A stretch of 64,000 nucleotides of DNA from Allacma fusca. Its lineage: Eukaryota; Arthropoda; Collembola; Symphypleona; Sminthuridae. The translations under genes were made by a program, and so were the position numbers. Positions 40,201 through 50,180 of the stretch are shown piece after piece; the stretch's first letter is position 1; each line of letters begins with the position of its first letter. The notes under the pieces are model-generated. The model had not been told where the DNA came from. It saw only the letters and a list, made by a program, of their open reading frames with translations, and did no database searches. The DNA lies in contig OX359250.1 in NCBI GenBank assembly GCA_947179485.1, forward strand, positions 41,796,600 through 41,860,599, read 5' to 3'.

Positions 40201-42625
40201 AGATGAATTTAAAATGGTCGCCAAATTTAAATGTTTTGAGTTTTTATACTGTCCGTTTGGTATTCTTGCTAATTGGAAATCAGTGAAGTTATGGCGCGTA
40301 AAAACTCAGGAACCCACCTGCCATTTTAAATAATGCTCTTTTTGTTTTCTGTAGAACTGTGACCGAGTAATACCATTGCATTGATTTGTCTAATTTCTGA
40401 TAGAATTATGGGATATTTGTCTTCCATGCTTATCTGACAAAAGGTATCCCAGAGTACAGTACAGTTTCGTAAATCTCGGTGTAATGTCACGTGGAAACAA
40501 CTCCCTAAATTTCTACACCTTTAATTACGTCCCACAATTTCTCAGAGGTATTTATTTCCCATTTATGGAAAAACGGATATGACTATATCAAGATGCAAAG
40601 GAGTTTTATTTTCCTTCACCTTGCTTCCCACCATATGAATATCATTGAAAACAACATTTGTAATGCATATAGAGATTATCATTGTCATGATTGTCCAAGC
40701 CCACGGCCCGGTTGCTAGATTACAATTATTAGATATCCAGAGATTCTATTCAAAAGCCCCTGTATAGTACTGTATATGCAGATTATTGAAGTTATAGTAG
40801 ATACATATATTACAGGGTATTCGAGGCTAATAAATATTCTGCGAGTAAGTTTTAATTTGTAGGCGGTTACTCCGCGAATGCACTCAAAATTACCGAATCC
40901 ATAAATTTTATGATAAATAAAAGTTGAACACAACTGATTACTTACTGATATCCGAAGTAAGTCAAAGACTAATTTATTAATTACTAAGTGCTGTCATATT
41001 TATGCAGGCTCAAATATAACAACAATGTCATAAAGAAATGGAATGTATCTTATTGTTTACCAAAATTATAACTCAAGCATCATGAAAGAGTTACCAATAA
41101 AATACCAGAGCAGATTTCACAATCCGTTGTGAAATCCTAAGGAAAGAATATTTGAAAGAATATTTAACCTACATACAGATCCTATTCAACTTCGCAGAGT
41201 TGGAGGTCGATAATCATATCCTGTAAAACATTAAAGCTTACCTGACAAAAGTCCTTTCTGAGGATTTTGTCCTATCAGCTAAAACACACATAATCAATAT
41301 CACATTATGAGGCGTCATATCGTCATATGAGTTCACATATTTTAACAGTACTGTAAACCTCAACCCGGTTTTAAGTTTCTGCAAAGTAATTGCATAATCA
41401 ACGATACAGGAACTTAGGCTACAATATTGTAAAATCTTACAATTAGTATTATTACTAGGTGGGACAATTATTATTGGATTCAAGGCAAACAAAAGTCACA
41501 GTAACAGTTCTCAAGTTAAAAGTCACCAGGTTTTTAAAATATATGTCCGCATTTCTATATTATTTCTATATCTATTTGAGCCAAGACGCTCTTATACAGT
41601 ACATCCTAGAACAACAGGAGTGCGGACCGAGGAGAGGCGCCTCCTACAACGCTAAATAATAGCCACAACTCCACAAACAAAAGATTTGGTAACGGTCGGC
41701 ATTCCTTTCCGGAGTAATAAACTCGTGTGAGTGTGAAGTCGAGTTTATTATGAGAACTGCAAAAATCTCAACTGCTCACACAACTACATCTACATTGATT
41801 CCACTCATACATTCATTTCCAACAAAATATTTATATCCCACAATTCCATCATATTGGAAAACACCAGAGTATCTGTGTCCAAGTAAATAGCTGGATCGTG
41901 ATTTTTCAGCAGGCTCTAAGAGCAAAATAATACTTCATTAATTACTCATTTTTACTCGAAATTAGATTAGAATATACTTAAGAGTTTATTTGGAAAATAT
42001 TGGCTAGCAATTATTGACGATTACAACAAAAAATGTATTGAATATTTTTTTCATTTCACTCGTCAGTACTTTACTTACATATGTTTCCCGATTATCAAAA
42101 TTCTGTCAACGTCACAAAAAAATCACCCAATGGAGGCTCACATCTGAGCTGAACATAATCACGGACCTTAACATGGCCGAAAATCGTTGATTAACGAATC
42201 ACCACAAACTATCAGGGCTACTGTGATGTTTGCTCTCGTTACCTGGAAATTCCTGTCATTTCTAAACATGTTTATACTTTTACAGTATACTGCACATCAT
42301 TGAAAATATTTTTTGAGGAATATTGGTCAATATTTTCATATTTCTCAAATACAACTGTTTAAAGTAATTTTGGGACATTTAATTTTTGGATAATTTAACA
42401 CTTGGACATGTAAATTCCAGTCCTGATTTCTTTCAGCCATATTGGACGCAGGAGATGAATGTGTAGCAGGAACATCAGTTCCAATGTGCTTTTCCTGTTT
42501 CGGCACCTTGCTTCGGTTAATACATATTTATAAAAAGGAAAATATTAGGATTAAAATTGTACGAGTTTTCAACTACAACAGTAAGTACATATGTATATGT
42601 AAATATTTCTAAATCAAAAAAGAAT
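37250..42625. other. Intergenic region upstream of CBS
   Basis: It holds the CBS promoter region and possibly a missing first exon. Otherwise I see only short open frames with no family resemblance. A mariner-like terminal motif near 39215-39240 (minus strand ACAGGATGACCAGAA) has no matching partner end. Confidence 0.45.
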
Positions 42626-42907
42626 TCACATTTCAAAATATTCGTTTGCATGGAATGAAGCATTTGAGTTTGGGGCAAATTTATTGAAATTTTGTTGCAG
42701 TATTGAACTTTGAAAAAAAGCTGAACTTGCAAAAGACGAATTGGGCGGAGCCTTGTTAATATTATCTTCCACGTATTTTCTACTCATCACGAGAAGGCTA
42801 TACTGAAGTATTGGAAAGAAGAGGCACGTAGAAATGGCTACCATCACGATAAAGTAGTATCGAAATCGTTTCGAATAGCAGGCATGGCGTAATATTTTCG
42901 AGATCAT
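42626..42907 (-). CDS. Candidate small type II membrane protein or first exon
   Basis: A 93-residue open frame. It starts with a basic segment (KILRHACYSKRFRYY), continues with a hydrophobic stretch of about 23 residues (positions 19-41) and then a polar, Asn/Ser-rich tail. This is the layout of a short type II membrane protein, or of the first exon of a Golgi enzyme. The frame ends at TGA right after a weak donor-like GTGAAT. I recognise no family and see no conserved motif. It may be chance. Confidence 0.25.
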   Translation of the reverse strand: MISKILRHACYSKRFRYYFIVMVAISTCLFFPILQYSLLVMSRKYVEDNINKAPPNSSFASSAFFQSSILQQNFNKFAPNSNASFHANEYFEM

Positions 42908-44555
42908 AGACGGTGCTCAGTATAAGTGCCCCTCGAAATTATAGTAATACTGATGAACTTCGATACCGTGTATACAGTTCTACACTATTTCCTCCATTTC
43001 CAAAAATTTTACTGTAAATTTTATTTATTAACACGTTATTGCACTTGCATAAAGCACGGGTCATATTTAAATTCTTAAGTGCATTATTTTATATAAAAAC
43101 AAATGCCTTGCAAACTTGGAAATTAAAGTGGAAAATATTAGCTGAGACAAGGGGGACACTTACAATTAATGTTCGGGCATTAAGGTTTGACGACCTCTAG
43201 TGGTCGAACATGGTCGAACTGCCAGGAACTTTATTGTGGGTTTGGACACTGGGCCTGACTGTGACGACTAACAGCTCACAAACTCGGATTCCTATATCAA
43301 TTTTATATACCGTGAGGTTTTCTTGCAAGTAAATTGGCTATTACACAAGTGTAATAATGTATTCACAGCAAATATGGGTAATAAAAACGATGCACTACAA
43401 CACATACTTCCAAACGAATTGCTACCAATCTGATAAAATAACCTAACGAATAACGCAAACGATTATCTAATCATACACAGAGTTTACCATAAAGATTTTC
43501 ACGAGCCTCAGCACAATTTTACCTCATGTGGAAATTAATACCAGTAGTAGAAGAGCTCATTTCTAAATTCTTTTCACGGGATTTCTGGGTAAGATATGAA
43601 CGGTCTACATAGTGTCATGGTCGTCTCCATCTCTAGCGCCATCTATTGGCCATGTTTGATTTAACTAAAATATTTGTTGTAGTTAATCAATTATTGAATT
43701 TAAACTTGTTAATTTAAAATGTTAGCAATAATGCTAACAAAAAAATTTAGCTAATGCTGAACTATATTCGCGTTTCAAGCTAAGGTCATTCTGGTTCTAA
43801 ACCTTGAGCAGACTTGGTGCGTTGGGTTTTCTGTCTCGAATTTCTTCGAATCTGTCAATAGAATGTTTGCATTGTAACTTGTAACAAGTAACAACTCCAA
43901 ACCAAGTAGCAATAGGGTGTTGGTATTTACAGATATCTAGAACCAGAACGCTTTAAACCTACTCCAATAGAATGATCTTGAAGATGTGTCAAAAGTTATT
44001 GCAAATGTATATTTTAAATTCGGATGCATTGCGGGACGATTGCTTTTTGGAGATTAAGAATATACATATGCCAAAATCCTAATGCTTGAATTCCAATACT
44101 TCAAATGGTTTCGAGCTTGAAACCCACCCCCCCCCAAAAAAAAACAAAATTATATACAGACAATTTATGCATTTCAAAAGAACTTCTTTTGGGGATCTAT
44201 GAGCTGTATTTTTTTTATTTCCACTGTTTTTAATATGGTTGTTATGCAAACGGAATGTAGGAACCTAAGGAAGAAGTTGTTGAAAATAGGTCACATCAAG
44301 AAAAGTATGGGGACTACCGAGCTATAAAAATTCATGTCACCAGAGACTGTTCTCAAATCGACTTTAAGATCTCAATAAACTGAAGTAGATCCAATGGTAG
44401 TAAGAAAGTTATCGGACTATTGTTGTAAGGTCGACCAAACGGTAAATACTGGCACAAATTTTTCAAAAAAGAATAAAATTCCAGAATTTTGCTAGCCAGT
44501 AGACTAAAAAGCATCTTCGTAAAAAAGTTTTTATTGCGTCGAAATTGCATGGAAG
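42908..44555. other. Intergenic region with CTCF-like motifs
   Basis: No gene recognised. Two short motifs, CGACCTCTAGTGGTCG (43191-43206) and AGCGCCATCTATTGGCC (43634-43650), resemble the CTCF core. A C-then-A homopolymer run lies near 44128-44145. Confidence 0.35.
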
Positions 44556-44571
44556 TTGTTCAAAGAAATTA

Positions 44572-45160
44572 TGGATGACAAAATATCGGCCAATGAGTAT
44601 ACGTCGGCCATCGGCTTGTACCGCGAAGCTAAAGCTTGCGATGGCAATATCTACAGCGTACGAACGAATGATGCACTTCAAAACTTACAAGCGCGTTACG
44701 ATTTAAAGAAGCATTCACTCGTGTTTTTTCTTCCTCCAAATCAATTCATATTTTTTGCAGAGCTACTCGCGAAAATTATTTGTTTTGACCAATTTTTCAG
44801 TGTTTTTGTTGAGACTTTTTTAGCGTTCACCTTAATTCATCCTACCTCCAGAGCAACGTTTTTTTTGCAGAGATACTCGCAAAAATAAACTTGTGACCGG
44901 TTTACAGGGATTGTTTTGAGATTGTTGTTGATTGTTGTTGATTGCTGTTGATTGTTGTTGATTGTTGTTGATTGTTGTTGATTGTTGTTGATTGTTGTTG
45001 ATTGTTGTTGTTGTTGAGGGCTTTTGTTGCTTCAATTATTTTAAGTTGCAGGATTTAGGAATACGCGGGACGTTGCATCGGAAACTACCAGCAGCTCAAA
45101 ACGTGGAGGTTCCTGAAATCACTTGGACTAATTTCTTCCTTACAACGTTAGTCATTTATA
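44572..45160 (+). pseudogene. Coding-like fragments, unidentified
   Basis: Two pieces look more like protein than their surroundings. Positions 44572-44718 encode DDKISANEYTSAIGLYREAK and continue to YDLKKHSL with varied codons. Positions 45053-45160, after an acceptor-like TTGCAG, encode DLGIRGTLHRKLPAAQNVEV and continue to WTNFF. The 10-bp minisatellite and a duplicated segment (TTTTGCAGAGNTACTCGC at about 44754 and 44861) separate them. I recognise neither. They may be remains of one broken gene or element. Confidence 0.2.
44921..45016. repeat. 10-bp minisatellite (ATTGTTGTTG)
   Basis: Nine near-perfect tandem copies of ATTGTTGTTG, one with a T-to-C change, ending in extra TTG units. On the minus strand it reads as an Asn/Gln-rich frame that I do not consider coding. 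Confidence 0.95.
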
Positions 45161-45253
45161 TCTCCGTTTTTAAGCTAAACATTTTGCTGTATACCAAAGG
45201 TGCTCAAATGACAGCCTATCCTACATCCTTCATATATTTAAAATTTGGAATGA

Positions 45254-45640
45254 ATCTACATTAGGGCATTGGCATATCGGTCATTTTTAAATATCATTAT
45301 CGTTCATTCTAAAAATGACGATAACGATATCGAAGGACGATATAACGATATTTGTTTCAATTTGAAATGCATCGGTTAATAACAAAATATAAAAATAATC
45401 GAGCAAATCTGCCGAAGTATTCATGGCTAATTAAATACTCACCTGATAACTACTGTTTATAACAAAAAAATGTTCGGAAAATTATCGAAGAAAAAGAACT
45501 TTTCTTTTTACTGATCCCGAGACTATAGTTGGTATTAATGGAATGAGAACTGGTACTGACAATGAGAATTTACGTAAAAATGTACGATATGTACGATAAT
45601 ATCGTATGGCTATATCGGTATGTCAATGCCTAATGTACAT
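45254..45640. mobile_element. hAT-like MITE (371 bp)
   Basis: A non-autonomous DNA transposon at 45262-45632. The left end is TAGGGCATTGGCATATCGGT. The right end, reverse-complemented, is TAGGCATTGACATACCGATA, an imperfect terminal inverted repeat. It is flanked by ATCTACAT (45254-45261) and ATGTACAT (45633-45640), an 8-bp target duplication with one mismatch, as expected for hAT elements. It has no coding capacity. The interior is rich in TATCG/CGATA self-complementary words, so it could fold into a hairpin. The mismatch suggests an older insertion than the neighbouring MITE. Confidence 0.7.
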
Positions 45641-46130
45641 ATTTGATACATTTTAACGGCCAAATAGATTAGTCTATCCTACATGCTTCCTATATGGGGA
45701 GCACTAAGCCTACATCGAAGTAAACATTTATTTGACAAGTCAGCTCAAAGCATTCGACACGTTGACAGCTACCCACGCTGTCGAGTTAGTTTTTATTGTA
45801 CTGAATATTACAACTTTTAATTTGGGCAAGGTTTACGTAAATTTTATCGTAATAAGGGACGAACGTATTGACATTGACAGTACCATACAACAAAATACCA
45901 GGCGTAGATTAATTTTTATTTTACAGACTCAATTTGCCTTTAAATGAAAATGATATACTTTAGTACTCTGAAATAAAACACTGGTCTCCCATAAATAGAC
46001 CACAAAATGGTCAATGTGTAGGATAGGCTGACACCTTTGCTGTATGCCCTTTTAAGTTTCAATTTTCTGCGCATGCTGCTTATATCTTTAGAATACACCT
46101 GCATATGACACAATTGGAAGCAGTTCAAAA

Positions 46131-46950
46131 ACTCAATGCGCAGGGTTATCCCATACGCAAAGAGACCAAGCTACTAAAACCGAAGAATACCTCAACCAAT
46201 TTCAAAAATACTCAATGCGCAGGGTTATCCCACACGCAAAGAGAACCAGCTACTAGAACCGAAGGACACCTCGAACAATTTCAAAATTCTCAATGCGCAG
46301 GGTTATCCCAAACGCAAAGAGACTCAGCTACCAGGGTTGGTTTGGTTTAAACCAAATGATTTAAACCATGGTTTAAACCATGGTTTAAACCAAACGGTTT
46401 TTTTATAAAAACCAATGGTTTAAACCAAACACCTGAAATTTTAATATTTTCAATCCAAAATGCTTATATTTCGTCGTGCACAAAACTTGTGCAGTTACTG
46501 TGATATTGTGTAGTTAAACTTTAGTGAAGTAAATAATACTATTAGCTTTTAGTCTTGTACATTTAGAAATTCGGAATCGTTTGTAAAATTAAAAATGCCA
46601 AACTTGTGTTTATGCTGCAAAGTTATCGTTAAAATTATATCTAAATTATTAAATATTTAATGCTTTGTGATACTTACTGAGTTTGGGAAATAAGTTAATT
46701 TGTTCAAATTCACATGTTTTTGCATATTAATGAATATTTTGGATTGAAAATTTGTTTAAACCAAAAAAAACCTGGTTTAAACCAAAAAAACCCGGTTAAA
46801 ACCTGGTTGTTTGGTTTTTTTGAAAAAAACCAAAAAAAAACCCAACCCTGTCAGCTACTAAAACCAAAGCAACACTCAAACAATTTCAAAAACTCCATGC
46901 GCAGGGTTATCCCATACGCAAAGAGACTCCGCTAACAAATTCGAAGATAA
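46131..46950. repeat. About 78-bp tandem array, four units, split by a MITE
   Basis: Units begin at 46131, 46210, 46288 and 46892 and share CAATGCGCAGGGTTATCCCA, an ACGCAAAGAGAC block and an AATTTCAAAAA tail. Removing the inserted 519-bp element plus one target copy brings the last spacing back to about 77 bp, so the array predates the insertion. Confidence 0.85.
46324..46858. mobile_element. hAT-type MITE (519 bp) with perfect 8-bp target duplication
   Basis: The element spans 46332-46850. Its ends are CAGGGTTGG and CCAACCCTG, an exact 9-bp inverted repeat that continues less perfectly into GGTTT/AAACC-rich sequence. The flanks are TCAGCTAC on both sides (46324-46331 and 46851-46858), the 8-bp duplication typical of hAT transposases. 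The left interior contains three GGTTTAAACC palindromes. No open frame could encode a transposase, so it must have moved by an enzyme supplied elsewhere. It sits inside a 78-bp tandem array. Confidence 0.88.
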
Positions 46951-46968
46951 CTCTCTGGTTTCACAGAT

Positions 46969-47262
46969 GTGGAATAAAAGGGCACTCAAATTTGAATTGA
47001 GGGATTTTTCAAAACAGTTTCAAATTTTTGTTGGGACAAGATTTTTACTAATGTAGTGGTATAACGTTTTTGTTTGTTGTAAAAATTTCATTTCGATGCC
47101 AGATTCAGAGAGAGCATCAAAAACTGATCTACCACAAAGACGATTCTGCTCAAAATTTTCATTACGGGGATTCGGAGAGATCATTAAAATCTACAGTCCC
47201 ACAAAGGGCACTCTGCTCGAAAATTGAGTTCAGGGATTTTTCAAAAAAGTTTGGAATTTGTG
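46969..47262. repeat. Degenerate tandem repeat, about 67-bp period
   Basis: Similar blocks (GATTCAGAGAGA at 47102 and GATTCGGAGAGA at 47169) are followed by CCACAAAG and TTCTGCTC or CTCTGCTC. A related block with AGGGATTTTTCAAAA occurs near 47005 and again near 47232. The array ends just before the PHD gene. Confidence 0.6.
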
Positions 47263-47325
47263 ACGTAACTCGGAATGCACCAATATGGTTTAACCGTTAT
47301 ATTTTTGTATAAATTCCTCTTCAGA

Positions 47326-49133
47326 ATGGTTAAACGGAGTGACACGCGGTGGAAAAACGTTCAGCCGGACGTGGTAGCTGCAGCTATGACGGGTATTTCG
47401 CAAAGGCCCGAGCGTTGGTTGTCTGATGGCAGTGAGAAATCGGCCTCACTTTGGGATGCACTAGCTAAATCCCTCTGGCCTCGCCACCGGATCGACAATA
47501 CGGACCGAAAGTGGCTTCGAACTATATTTGTTGAAAACAGGAAAAATGTCCAGGTATAAGCACCATTGACTAATGTGGTTCGTTCACAGAGTTCAGCTTG
47601 TGTTCGTTTCTTTAACAGGGTTTGTATCGAGGACGTATAAATTGCGTCCTATATGAAAACGTTCAGCCACTAGCAGAGTCGACACCAAGGCCGAAGGAGC
47701 AGAAGTATTGCATTTGTAGGAAACGGTATAACGCTGACGAGGATTCCATGATTTGTTGTGGTAGGTGCAAGGAGTGGTTTCACCCGGTGTGCATCAACAC
47801 TGACTTTGCGTCTGCTGTTGCTGACTCGTCATGGCAATGCCCGCAATGTTTAGGTCTACCGCAGAATAGATTTCCGGATGGCTGGGAAGATTCTACTCAG
47901 CGTAAGAATTTGTTTGTATTAAATATTTTATTTCGCATCAAGTAAATACCCATTGCATACGTGGTAACTTGTCCAGAACCAAGACAACCCCTCAGTATTT
48001 CCGACATTCCATTTCACCTGAATGAAGGCAATAGTTCCAAAGACGGCGGGATTAAAGACCAGGAAGATTATTTCAACTCCGACGGTCATCTCAGTATGGA
48101 CCATTTAGATTCTGCGTCGGCTTCATTAATCCAAGAGAATATTCACGAGTGTTTTCTACCACAAGAGACCGACGTAGGCACTTCAGATTGCGACGGTTCA
48201 ATTCCACGATGTTCTTTCCGTCAGAAATCGATGGTGGTTGAAAGCTCGGATGAGGACTGCGAAAGCGGTAAACCTTTTTTCACTCCCCGGCGTTGCAGTT
48301 CCAGTGAGTCATGTTCCCCGAGACGATCTCCATCCCCGCTATATGCCACCGAGGTAGTGGATGAGCCAGTATCTAAACGAAGGTCTTTGTTAAGTACAAT
48401 ATGGCTTCAAGACAGCAGCGACTCCGATGGAACGGATTTTGCAACAAATTTTCAAAGCAAAGCACACAAACGCAAAAGATGTAAGTAATGGTATGTGTAT
48501 CACAATAGTATTTAGCATCCTGCGCAAATCTCTGTAGTAGTATGTTCTATTTTAGTCACAGTAACAACTAATGTACCTGAAAGGACGTGGGAAACTCCTA
48601 GTTGCATACGTTTGCCTGTCCCAATCGAGATTTGGCGTTCCTTTCTGTATACTAATGATAACGGTGCATTGAGACTTCGTCGTGGTTGGACGGACTACTT
48701 CCGAAAACAAGTAGAAAAATATCTTCCCCAGTGTGGGCTAACCTTCGAGTGCCACAAAGTGTACGACAGCCACACAGCTTGCTTTCACGCGTCAGGGTAC
48801 TGTAAAGCGAGAAAATGTATTTCGTTTACATTGAGTGGGTCTTCACCGCCTACCGCATTGAAACCAATGGATGTTCGCATGTCGTAAGTCCGAAGTTTCT
48901 AATTCCTATCAATGCACTTGGTTCCGTTGTTCCCATATTCCTGTTATCATAGCATCAATGGAATTTGCTGCCACGGTGAGGATGAGTTCTTTCGTACACG
49001 AATTCAAAACCAACAGCGAGACGCAATCAAATGTAGGTTGCAGACAACGACGTCTGCAGCCCTGGCTACGTCGTTGCACAGGGATGCCAACATGAAGGCT
49101 ATTCTAATAACGCGTTTCAGCCTTGCATTTTAA
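47326..49133 (+). CDS. PHD-finger protein, possibly a truncated transposase-related gene
   Basis: Five exons (47326-47553, 47619-47901, 47977-48480, 48556-48883, 48953-49133) join in phase to 507 residues. Residues about 106-153 form a PHD finger: CIC, CCGRC, WFHPVCI and WQCPQC. In other proteins such fingers read histone tails. The N-terminal segment ends in WLRTIFVENRKNV. A long acidic, Ser-rich linker follows. Exon 4 then encodes a Cys/His-rich block (LTFECHKVYD, HASGYCKARKC) ending in FTLSG. From memory this block resembles the front half of a multi-copy animal protein family that carries a Mutator-like transposase domain further on. No such domain follows here, so the gene would be a truncated or domesticated copy. 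An ordinary host gene remains possible. The exon 5 end is the weakest part. Confidence 0.6.
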
Positions 49134-50180
49134 ATAATTGTAGGTCTGCCATTTGTTGATATAAGATTTACCCAAAGTTACAATTTAATCATGGTGGTTA
49201 AAAGATTATGACTGATCATATTAGCCACACTGTACTGATAATATTTAGTGTGTGTAAGAAAATGTTTCTAATATATGAGATTTAGTGTTGTCTATGAAAA
49301 CTTGTTCTTTAAAAAATTGGAACAAACATTAAAAGTTCTATATTTTACATGCTTATATGAGCTAACTAACGAAAAATAATGTGTAACCCTATACATATGT
49401 ACATGCATACATTTGTATGTGCCTAATAGCAAAGTAACGAAAACAAATTTTAAAGTCCCCCCACTTTTTTGAACGTTCCGGAGTGCCCGTTCAAAGTGTA
49501 AAAATTAAAGTATTAGTAAATCGTAAATTAGTAAAAGTATCAGTAAATTAGTATACAGGATTCCTCAAATTTGTGTCGCATGTAAAAGTCACATAATGGA
49601 ATAGTCTCATAAATGCAGTGTTTTGCTTCATTGATAATAATGGGCTTGAAACTGATGCGCTTGAATACAATTTGCGTTATTTCAAATTTTGGCCGATGCT
49701 CTCATTAGCCGATATTTTTTTTAGCCGATAGTCTTTGGCCGATATTTTGATGTTCATAAAGAAATTATTGGAATATAACTAAAATTTGCAACCAACGATT
49801 TCCAAACCCTAAGGGTAAAATGAACAAAAGATTTGATAGTAGAAAATATTTAAAAATTTAATTATTACAGCATTTTAAAATGAAGTTTAGTGTAGCAATT
49901 ACGTAGACCATAATTTCTACCTTAATTTCTCAAGCAAAGGCATTCACACCTGCAATTATTAACTTTCATTCAACCACAAGTTTAGAGGAGTCTTCACTTG
50001 AATCAGTCATACTGTGCAAAGATTTTTTTTATTAATTTATTGCAATCTCTCCTATTTTGTATGTGCATTTAAGTATGTACGTATGTAACTACATTCTAGT
50101 GAAGTGTAGAGAAGAAAGAAGAATATTATTAAATGAAGATGTGAAATACTGCGAAAAAATGATGAAATGTCTGAACAAAA
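49134..50180. other. Intergenic region between PHD gene and ARMC2
   Basis: No gene recognised. A cluster of four GCCGAT words lies at about 49692-49746. This is the upstream flank of ARMC2; no TATA box is evident. Confidence 0.5.

Noticed and set aside
44832..45035. Asn/Gln-rich minus-strand frame
   Set aside because: Direct product of the 10-bp minisatellite.
46105..46350. Plus-strand frame across the 78-bp array
   Set aside because: Open only because the unit lacks stops; unit lengths of 77-79 shift the frame between copies.
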